A DNA stretch of 40,859 nt from an uncultured Paracoccaceae bacterium (GTDB taxonomy: Bacteria > Pseudomonadota > Alphaproteobacteria > Rhodobacterales > Rhodobacteraceae). Made by a program: the position numbers and the translations under genes. The stretch spans positions 1-40,859 of the forward strand of contig CALMEG010000308.1 in assembly GCA_937863185.1 (NCBI GenBank), in the 5' to 3' direction. Position 1 is the stretch's first letter; each line of letters begins with the position of its first letter. The notes under the pieces were generated by a model, which worked only from the letters and a program-made list of their open reading frames with translations, ran no database searches and was not told where the DNA came from. This document shows positions 35,194 to 40,859 of the stretch, in pieces.

Positions 35194-35879
35194 AGCTGGC
35201 CGCGGACATACAGGCGTTCATGAAACGCCTGGGGCATGAGTTCGCGCGCCCCGAACTTCTGTTGCGCGCGCTGACGCATGCCTCGATCTCGACGCCCACG
35301 CGGCCCGACAACCAGCGGCTGGAATTCCTGGGCGACCGCGTTCTCGGCCTCGTGATGGCCGATGTCTTGCTGGCTGCCGATCGCGGCGCGACCGAGGGGC
35401 AGTTGGCCCCGCGGTTCAACGCGCTCGTGCGCAAGGAGACCTGTGCCGATGTCGCGCGCCAGATCGACCTTGGCGCGGTGCTCAAGCTTGGCCGGTCCGA
35501 GATGATGACGGGCGGTCGCCGCAAGGAGGCACTTCTGGGCGATGCGATGGAGGCGGTGATTGCCGCCGTCTATCTTGACAGCGGCCTCGAGGTGGCGCGC
35601 GCGCTGGTGCTGCGGCTTTGGGGCGCGCGGATCGACGGCGTGGCCGAGGATGCGCGCGACGCCAAGACCGCCTTGCAGGAATGGGCGCAGGCCCGCGGCC
35701 TTCCGCCGCCGAAATATGTGACCGTCGCGCGCGATGGCCCCGATCACGCGCCGGTCTTCACGATCGAGGCGCAACTGATCTCGGGCGAGGCCGAGCGGGC
35801 AAGTGCGGGGGCCAAGCGGCAGGCCGAACAGGCCGCCGCGAAGGCACTTCTGATCCGGATGGAGACACAGGATGACTGA
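35190..35879 (+). CDS. rnc: Ribonuclease III
   Basis: A 229-residue double-strand RNA endonuclease that matures rRNA and processes structured mRNAs. The nuclease signature is [18 protein letters not shown], the second metal-binding segment is [18 protein letters not shown], and a dsRNA-binding domain (about residues 155-225, [14 protein letters not shown] to [13 protein letters not shown]) completes it. The start is GTG 35190, overlapping lepB; the earlier in-frame codons lie inside lepB. The end overlaps era by eight bases, the classic lepB-rnc-era order. Confidence 0.97.
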   Translation: MKLAADIQAFMKRLGHEFARPELLLRALTHASISTPTRPDNQRLEFLGDRVLGLVMADVLLAADRGATEGQLAPRFNALVRKETCADVARQIDLGAVLKLGRSEMMTGGRRKEALLGDAMEAVIAAVYLDSGLEVARALVLRLWGARIDGVAEDARDAKTALQEWAQARGLPPPKYVTVARDGPDHAPVFTIEAQLISGEAERASAGAKRQAEQAAAKALLIRMETQDD

Positions 35880-36783
35880 CAGGACTCATGCCGGTTTCGT
35901 GGCCCTGATCGGAGAGCCGAATGCCGGGAAATCCACCCTGCTGAACCGCATGGTGGGCGCCAAGGTGTCGATCGTCACGCATAAGGTGCAGACCACGCGG
36001 GCACGCATTCGCGGGGTCTGCGTGGCGGGCGATGCGCAGATCGTCTTCGTCGATACGCCCGGCCTGTTCCGGCCGCGCCGCCGGCTGGACCGGGCGATGG
36101 TTGCCGCCGCATGGGGGGGCGCGGCGGATGCCGATATCATCGTGCTTCTGGTCGAGGCGCATCGCGGCCTGACCGACGGGGTGCAGGCGATCATCGAGGC
36201 GCTGAAGGAACGCGTGGGCGGCCGCCCCGTCGCGCTTGCGATCAACAAGATCGACCGGGTGAAGGCCGAAACCCTGCTGGCGCTGGCCGAAACGCTGAAT
36301 GCCGCCTATCCCTTCGCCAAGACCTTCATGATCTCGGCCGAGAAGGGCTATGGCGTGGACGACCTGCGCGAATGGCTGGCCGCGAACCTGCCCGAGGGGC
36401 CGTGGTTCTACCCCGAGGACCAGATCGCCGATCTGCCGCTGCGCGTGATCGCCGCCGAGGTCACGCGCGAAAAGCTGACTCTGCGGCTGCATGAGGAACT
36501 GCCCTATCAGCTGACCGTCGAGACCGAGAAATGGGAGGATCGCAAGGACGGTTCCACCCGGATCGACCAGGTGATCTATGTCGCGCGCGACGGTCACAAG
36601 GGCATCCTTCTTGGCAAGGGCGGCGAGACGATCAAGGCGATCTCCAAGGCCGCGCGCGAGGATCTGGCCGAATTCCTCGACCGGCCGGTGCATCTGTTCC
36701 TTCAGGTCAAGGTGCGGCCCAACTGGCTGGAAGAGGCCGAGCGTTATTCCGAGATGGGGCTCGATTTCAAGGACGGCGAATAG
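35872..36783 (+). CDS. era: GTPase Era
   Basis: A 303-residue GTPase that binds 16S rRNA and assists small-subunit assembly. G-motifs are visible: P-loop GEPNAGKST (variant of GRPNVGKS), DTPGLF and NKID, and the switch region is [10 protein letters not shown]. The C-terminal KH domain contains [22 protein letters not shown]. The gene begins within the end of rnc (eight-base overlap) and a DUF1491 gene starts one base after its stop. The glutamate in the P-loop in place of the usual arginine occurs in other alphaproteobacteria. Confidence 0.97.
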   Translation: MTDRTHAGFVALIGEPNAGKSTLLNRMVGAKVSIVTHKVQTTRARIRGVCVAGDAQIVFVDTPGLFRPRRRLDRAMVAAAWGGAADADIIVLLVEAHRGLTDGVQAIIEALKERVGGRPVALAINKIDRVKAETLLALAETLNAAYPFAKTFMISAEKGYGVDDLREWLAANLPEGPWFYPEDQIADLPLRVIAAEVTREKLTLRLHEELPYQLTVETEKWEDRKDGSTRIDQVIYVARDGHKGILLGKGGETIKAISKAAREDLAEFLDRPVHLFLQVKVRPNWLEEAERYSEMGLDFKDGE

Positions 36784-36784
36784 G

Positions 36785-37120
36785 ATGGCGGCGCGGCTCG
36801 CCTCGGATGTCTGGGTGCGCGCCTATCTCAAGCGGCTGGAGATGAACTTCATCCCCGCCTATGTCACCGCGCATGGCCATGCCGAGGCCGGCGCCGTTCT
36901 GGTGAAATGCGCCACGCTGGACGGGCGCGCCAAGGCCTGGCAGCGCAGCTTCGACCTGATGACGGGCGCGCGCGCCTGGGTGGTTCTGGCCGAGGGGGCC
37001 GAGGTCGAGATCGACGCCGCCATCGCCCGCCAACGCAGCTTCGATCCCGACCTCTGGGTGATCGAGATCGAAAGCCGCGAGGGCCGCACCCTTCTGGACG
37101 AGGACGGCCTGTCCGACTGA
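36785..37120 (+). CDS. DUF1491 family protein
   Basis: A 111-residue cytoplasmic protein of unknown function, a family nearly confined to alphaproteobacteria and usually sited between era and recO. It starts MAARLASDVWVRAYLKRLEMNFIPAYVTAHGHAEAG, with the central GAVLVKCATLDGRAKAWQRSF and the ending DLWVIEIESREGRTLLDEDGLSD. The family resemblance and its place are the evidence; no catalytic motif is apparent. It begins one base after the era stop. Confidence 0.9.
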   Translation: MAARLASDVWVRAYLKRLEMNFIPAYVTAHGHAEAGAVLVKCATLDGRAKAWQRSFDLMTGARAWVVLAEGAEVEIDAAIARQRSFDPDLWVIEIESREGRTLLDEDGLSD

Positions 37121-37160
37121 CGGCTTTTCCTTTCCCGGCCGCGCATTTATCTTTCCGATA

Positions 37161-37182
37161 CCGGGCCCCCGCCCGGCCGGGC
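37161..37182 (+). promoter_or_regulatory. Overlapping alternative hairpins in the recO leader
   Basis: CCGGGC-CCCC-GCCCGG (37161-37176) and the palindrome GCCCGGCCGGGC (37171-37182) share the same GCCCGG arm, so only one can form at a time. They lie just before the AAGGAAGGAG ribosome site of recO. No T-run follows. They may simply reflect GC-rich spacer sequence. Confidence 0.25.
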
Positions 37183-37198
37183 AAGGAAGGAGCGCAAG

Positions 37199-37936
37199 AT
37201 GCAGTGGCGCGACGAGGGCACGATCCTGTCGGTGCGCCCGCATGGCGAAACCTCTGCCATCGTCGAGGTCTTTACCGCCGGGCATGGCCGCCATCTGGGG
37301 GTGGTGCGCGGGGGCGCCTCGCGCCGGCAGGCGGCCGTGTTGCAACCCGGCAGCCGCGTGGCGATGGACTGGCGCGCAAGGCTGGACGAGCATATCGGCG
37401 CCGCCGTGATCGAGCCTCTGGCCAGCCGCGCGGGTGTCCTGTCGGACCGGATGGCGCTTCTGGGGCTGAACGCGGTCTGCTCGATCCTGTCCTTTTCGCT
37501 GCCCGAGCGCGAACCCCATCCCGCGCTTTTCGCCATGACCGAGCCGCTTTTCGACGCGTTCGGCGCGGCGCAGGAGGGCTGGCCGCTGGCCTATCTTCGG
37601 TGGGAGCTTGGCGTTCTGGAAGAGCTGGGCTACGGGCTGGACCTGACAAGCTGTGCCGCGACGGGCACGCGCGAGGATCTGGCCTATGTCAGCCCGCGTT
37701 CGGGCCGCGCGGTCAGCCAGGCGGGCGCGGGCGACTGGGCGGCGCGGCTTTTGCCGTTGCCCGCCTGCCTTCTGGGGCAGGGGCCTGCAACGCCGGACGA
37801 GCTGCGGCAGGGGCTGGTGCTGACAGGTTATTTCCTGGAACACCACCTGGCGCCCGATCTGGGCACCCGCCCGCTTCCCGAGGCGCGGGCGCGGCTTGTG
37901 GCCGCGCTGGAGCGTCTGGCCCCGCCGGCCGGCTGA
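37199..37936 (+). CDS. recO: DNA repair protein RecO
   Basis: A 245-residue recombination mediator that helps RecA load onto single-stranded DNA through the RecFOR pathway. The N-terminal OB fold is [41 protein letters not shown], and the helical C-terminal part includes [22 protein letters not shown]. The zinc-type cysteine set seen in some RecO proteins is absent; only isolated cysteines remain. AAGGAAGGAG precedes the ATG. It closes the block that starts with folK and is convergent with mcd across a hairpin. Confidence 0.95.
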   Translation: MQWRDEGTILSVRPHGETSAIVEVFTAGHGRHLGVVRGGASRRQAAVLQPGSRVAMDWRARLDEHIGAAVIEPLASRAGVLSDRMALLGLNAVCSILSFSLPEREPHPALFAMTEPLFDAFGAAQEGWPLAYLRWELGVLEELGYGLDLTSCAATGTREDLAYVSPRSGRAVSQAGAGDWAARLLPLPACLLGQGPATPDELRQGLVLTGYFLEHHLAPDLGTRPLPEARARLVAALERLAPPAG

Positions 37937-37946
37937 CGGGCGGGGC

Positions 37947-37961
37947 GGGCGCTGTGCGCCC
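37947..37961. terminator. Hairpin between convergent recO and mcd
   Basis: GGGCGC-TGT-GCGCCC (37947-37961) is a perfect 6-bp stem with a three-base loop, filling the gap between the stop codons of the two convergent genes. It lacks a T-run but its position suits a bidirectional terminator. Confidence 0.6.
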
Positions 37962-39626
37962 CTAGCCCAGCAGGCGCCGCGCGATGACCTGGGCCTGGAT
38001 CTCGGCCGCGCCCTCGAAGATGTTGAGGATGCGCGCGTCGCACAGGATCCGGCTGATCTTGTATTCCAGCGCGAAACCATTGCCGCCATGGATCTGCAAG
38101 GCGTTGTCGGCACAGGCCCATGCCACGCGCGCGCCCAGAAGCTTGGCCATCCCGGCCTCAAGGTCGCAGCGGTGGCCGTGGTCCTTTTCCCATGCGCTGA
38201 AATAGGTCAGCTGGCGCGCGATCATGATCTCGACCGCCATCATGGCAAGCTTGCCCGAAACGCGCGGGAACTCGATCAGCGACTTGCCGAACTGCTTGCG
38301 GTCGATGGCATATTGCATGCCGATCTCGCAGGCGGCCTGCGCCACGCCAACGGCGCGGGCGGCGGTCTGGATGCGGGCGGATTCGAAGGTTTCCATCAAC
38401 TGCTTGAAGCCCTTGCCCTCTTCGCCGCCCAGAAGGTTCTCGCCCTTCACGCGGAAGCCGTCGAAGCCCAGCTCGTATTCCTTCATGCCGCGATAGCCCA
38501 GAACCTCGATCTCGCCGCCGGTCATGCCGGGGGTGGGGAAGGGGTTGTCGTCGGTGCCGGGCGTCTTTTCGGCCAGGAACATCGACAGGCCGCGATAATC
38601 GGTGCTGCCGGGGTCGGTGCGGGCCAGAAGCGTCATCACATGGGTGCGCTGCGCATGGGTGATCCAGGTCTTGTTGCCGGTCACGACCCAATCGTCGCCC
38701 TCTTTCACCGCGCGGGTGCGCAACGAGCCGAGGTCCGAGCCGGTGTTCGGCTCGGTGAAGACCGCCGTCGACAGGATCTCACCCGAGGCGAGGCCGGGCA
38801 GCCATTTCGCCTTCTGCGCCTCGGTGCCGCCGCACAGGATCAGTTCCGCCGCAATCTCGGAGCGGGTGCCAAGCGAGCCCACGCCGATATAGCCGCGCGA
38901 AAGTTCCTCGGTGACGACGGCCATCGAGGCCTTGGACAGGCCCAGTCCGCCATATTCCTCGGGGATGGTCAGGCCGAAGACACCCAGTTCGGCCAGTTCC
39001 TCGATGATCTCCATCGGGATCAGTTCGTCCTTGAGGTGCCATTCATGGGCGTTGGGGATCACGCGTTCCTCGGCATAGCGGTGGAACTGGTCGCGGATCA
39101 TCTCGAGGTCTTCGTCGAGGCCAGAGGCGCCGAACAGCGCGCGGCCGTGGTTGTCCTGCATCAGGCGCACCAGTTCGCTGCGGGCCTGCGGGGTGTTGCC
39201 GCTGGCCATGAGCTGCGCGGCCGCGGGGCCGGGCGTCCAGGAAAGCCCCAGATCCGACAGGCGCGCGACCTCGCCCTGGCTCATGGGGATGCCGCCAGCG
39301 ATCTGGTTGAGGTATTCGCCAAAGCCGATTTGCAGGATCAGCTGCTCCATCGGGCCAAGGGCGCCGTTTTCGGCCACGCGCACCGCCCAGCCACGCAACT
39401 GCACCAGCGCTTCCTTGTAGGTCGTCAGCCAGGACAGCGTATGCGCGGCGAACTGATCGGCCTCAAGCGCCGCGCCAGAGATCTTTCCGTCAACGCTTAC
39501 ACGGGCGCGCAGGGCTTCGGTCGCCTCGGCGGTCAGGGCGGCAACCTCGGGAAGGGCCGCTTCGGTCAGCGACATCAGCTCGGTCAGAACAGCGATTTTC
39601 GGCATATCGGCCCCATCATGCGCCAT
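37962..39626 (-). CDS. mcd: Acyl-CoA dehydrogenase, probable (2S)-methylsuccinyl-CoA dehydrogenase
   Basis: A 554-residue FAD enzyme. Its catalytic part (from about residue 160) is a normal acyl-CoA dehydrogenase: EEYGGLGLSKASMAVVTEELSRGYIGVGSLGTRSEIAAELI, STAVFTEPNTGSDLGSLRTRAV, QIHGGNGFALEYKISRILCDARILNIFEGAAEIQ. The Glu of IFEGAAEIQ is the expected general base. About 160 extra N-terminal residues precede it, as in methylsuccinyl-CoA dehydrogenase of the ethylmalonyl-CoA pathway, which lets bacteria without isocitrate lyase grow on acetate. Plain acyl-CoA dehydrogenases have about 380-400 residues. ATG 39626 has AAGGA upstream; 39656 lacks one. The usual partners ccr and ecm are not in this window. 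Confidence 0.8.
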   Translation of the reverse strand: MAHDGADMPKIAVLTELMSLTEAALPEVAALTAEATEALRARVSVDGKISGAALEADQFAAHTLSWLTTYKEALVQLRGWAVRVAENGALGPMEQLILQIGFGEYLNQIAGGIPMSQGEVARLSDLGLSWTPGPAAAQLMASGNTPQARSELVRLMQDNHGRALFGASGLDEDLEMIRDQFHRYAEERVIPNAHEWHLKDELIPMEIIEELAELGVFGLTIPEEYGGLGLSKASMAVVTEELSRGYIGVGSLGTRSEIAAELILCGGTEAQKAKWLPGLASGEILSTAVFTEPNTGSDLGSLRTRAVKEGDDWVVTGNKTWITHAQRTHVMTLLARTDPGSTDYRGLSMFLAEKTPGTDDNPFPTPGMTGGEIEVLGYRGMKEYELGFDGFRVKGENLLGGEEGKGFKQLMETFESARIQTAARAVGVAQAACEIGMQYAIDRKQFGKSLIEFPRVSGKLAMMAVEIMIARQLTYFSAWEKDHGHRCDLEAGMAKLLGARVAWACADNALQIHGGNGFALEYKISRILCDARILNIFEGAAEIQAQVIARRLLG

Positions 39627-39795
39627 GAGTCGTTTCCTTTTCTGCAAGTGCATCATGCTTAGGGTATTTCGCAGGTGCAGCGCAATTAAAATTCATATTA
39701 TGCGCCCGCAAAGACGGAATCTGTCGCAGCGGATTCCGGGTGCGGGGGCCGCGGCGTCACGCTAGAACAGGCGCGCAATCAGGATGGGACCGCGC

Positions 39796-40548
39796 ATGTT
39801 CACGCTCGAGATCTGGCAACTGGCCCTTGCGTTCGGGGTGACGCTGTTTGCGGGCTTCGTGAAAGGGGCGGTCGGCTTTGCCATGCCGATGATCATGCTT
39901 TCGGCCTTCGGCTCGTTCCTTCCGCCCGAGACGGCGCTTGCGCTGTTGATCGTGCCGACGCTGGTCACCAATCTTGCGCAGGCCTTCCGGCAAGGGATGC
40001 GCGCGGCATGGGATTCGACGCTGAAATACCGGCTGCATATCGCGATGCTGGTGATCTTCATCCCGATCAGCGCGGCGTTCGTGCGGGTCATTCCCCAGCC
40101 GTTGATGCTGCTGTTGCTGGGCGGGCCGATCATCTGGTTCGCCGCCGTCCAGCTGATGGGCCGGTCGCTTGCCATCCGGATCGAGCATCGCCGCCGCGCC
40201 GAGGCCGGGCTGGGGATCGTTGGCGGGCTTTACGGTGGGATCTCGGGAATATGGGGGCCGCCGCTGATCGTGTTCCTGCTGTCGACCGGGGCGGGCAAGC
40301 AAGAGACGATCCGGGTGCAGGGCGTCGTCTTCCTGATCGGTGCGGTCGTGCTGATGGTGTCGCATCTGTTCTCGGGCGTTCTGAACGCGCAGACGCTGCC
40401 CTTGTCGGTGCTGATGGTGATCCCGGCGGTGATCGGATTATGGGCCGGCTTTGCCGCGCAGGACCGGCTGGACCCGGTGCGGTTCCGGCGCTGGACGCTG
40501 GTCTTGCTGCTTCTGACGGGCCTCAACCTGGTGCGCCGCGCGTTCTGA
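39796..40548 (+). CDS. TSUP family (TauE/SafE) sulfite/organosulfur exporter-like permease
   Basis: A 250-residue inner-membrane protein with about eight hydrophobic segments in two halves, as in TauE/SafE transporters. The first half has GFVKGAVGFAMPMIMLSAFGSFLPPETALALLIVPTLVTNLAQAFRQG. The second half has LGIVGGLYGGISGIWGPPLIVFLLSTGAGKQETIRVQGVVFLIGAVV. These G/P-rich loops are the hallmarks. The family includes sulfite, sulfoacetate and organic-acid permeases; the substrate here is unknown. ATG 39796 gives the usual N-terminus (MFTLEIWQLAL); ATG 39784 is also in frame. It is divergent from mcd, with 169 bases between. Confidence 0.9.
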   Translation: MFTLEIWQLALAFGVTLFAGFVKGAVGFAMPMIMLSAFGSFLPPETALALLIVPTLVTNLAQAFRQGMRAAWDSTLKYRLHIAMLVIFIPISAAFVRVIPQPLMLLLLGGPIIWFAAVQLMGRSLAIRIEHRRRAEAGLGIVGGLYGGISGIWGPPLIVFLLSTGAGKQETIRVQGVVFLIGAVVLMVSHLFSGVLNAQTLPLSVLMVIPAVIGLWAGFAAQDRLDPVRFRRWTLVLLLLTGLNLVRRAF

Positions 40549-40566
40549 GGCGCAGCCGCAGCCGGG

Positions 40567-40857
40567 TCAGGCGGCCACCGGGCCACGGGCCTGCGCGCGC
40601 ATCGCGGTCAGGGTGCGGGCCTCGTATTCATGCAGGACACGCCGGGGTGGGGCCGCGTGGCACGGCAAGGTTCCCGCCGCCGCCAGATCCGCCAGAACGC
40701 CGTTTGCCGCAAGCGCGGGGCGCAGGGCCATGCCGCCGGGATCGAGCGATTCGATCAGGCATCCATCGGCGATCAGCAGGTGGTGATCGGTCAGCAGAAT
40801 CCCGTGCCAGTTCAGGGCTGCGGGCCGGTCCGGCTGCAACGCCGTGCAGCCATCGAC
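40567..40857 (-). CDS. C-terminal end of a probable Hint-domain protein, cut by the window edge
   Basis: Ninety-six residues are visible and the frame remains open to the window end. The segment LNWHGILLTDHHLLIADGCLIESLDPGG matches the last part of Hint (hedgehog/intein-type) domains common in Rhodobacterales, where a WH, DxH and 'A(D/E)G...ES' pattern occurs. The tail PPRRVLHEYEARTLTAMRAQARGPVAA is variable. The catalytic start of the Hint domain and any N-terminal domains are outside the window, so the function of the whole protein cannot be judged. It converges on the TSUP gene, 18 bases away. Confidence 0.6.
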   Translation of the reverse strand, partial: VDGCTALQPDRPAALNWHGILLTDHHLLIADGCLIESLDPGGMALRPALAANGVLADLAAAGTLPCHAAPPRRVLHEYEARTLTAMRAQARGPVAA

Positions 40858-40859
40858 AA

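Noticed and set aside
39694..39702. Small palindrome CATATTATG upstream of mcd
   Set aside because: Only four base pairs per arm in an AT-rich patch; no promoter hexamers at good spacing were found with it.

Overview
The window is GC-rich DNA from an alphaproteobacterium, very probably a member of the Rhodobacterales (Rhodobacter/Paracoccus-type). The evidence is the gene order folK-rpoZ-rsh-DUF2062-pdxJ-acpS-lepB-rnc-era-DUF1491-recO, three TRAP transporters in 16 kb, a probable methylsuccinyl-CoA dehydrogenase of the ethylmalonyl-CoA pathway, and a smc gene starting with TTG. About 44 protein genes are supported. No rRNA, tRNA, CRISPR array, insertion sequence or prophage gene was seen. No stretch longer than 300 bases lacks a gene; the largest gaps are 23425-23630 and 16308-16503.

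Layout. (1) 1-4529: the 3' part of hutU, then a complete TRAP transporter with a Tat-exported, TakP/FcbT1-like binding protein. (2) 4551-9361: pxpBC on the minus strand, divergent from a second TRAP operon; pxpC contains a suspicious poly-G tract. (3) 9381-16307: an accessory catabolic island with a MarR-type regulator, a HAD hydrolase, a metal-dependent amidohydrolase, a third TRAP transporter with a TetR regulator embedded between binding protein and permease, and a RidA protein. (4) 16504-19897: a small outer-membrane barrel, then ridA2-GDPD-N-acyltransferase beside smc. (5) 19966-28642: smc, lrgAB, a TRIC-type channel, rnhA, a LysE exporter, ispH, a YqaA/DedA-like protein and a NYN-domain protein. 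(6) 28808-37936: the conserved housekeeping block (folate, RNA polymerase omega, ppGpp, pyridoxine, ACP activation, signal peptidase, RNase III, Era, RecO). (7) 37962-end: acyl-CoA dehydrogenase (mcd), a TSUP permease, and the C-terminal end of a probable Hint-domain protein.

The most interesting parts are regulatory and contextual. All three TRAP binding-protein genes are followed at once by a GC-rich hairpin before the next gene, which fits transcriptional attenuation giving more binding protein than permease. Three divergent or upstream regions carry palindromes lying on promoter-like hexamers (6398-6431, 9934-9963, 10781-10834). The island at 9381-16307 looks like an uncharacterised uptake-and-hydrolysis module for an amide, dipeptide-like or cyclic-imide compound; its substrate cannot be read from the sequence. 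A two-part repeat (hairpin plus a CCCCGGGATATTT box) occurs between genes on either side of lysE-ispH. All family names come from reading the translated proteins; no database search was run.
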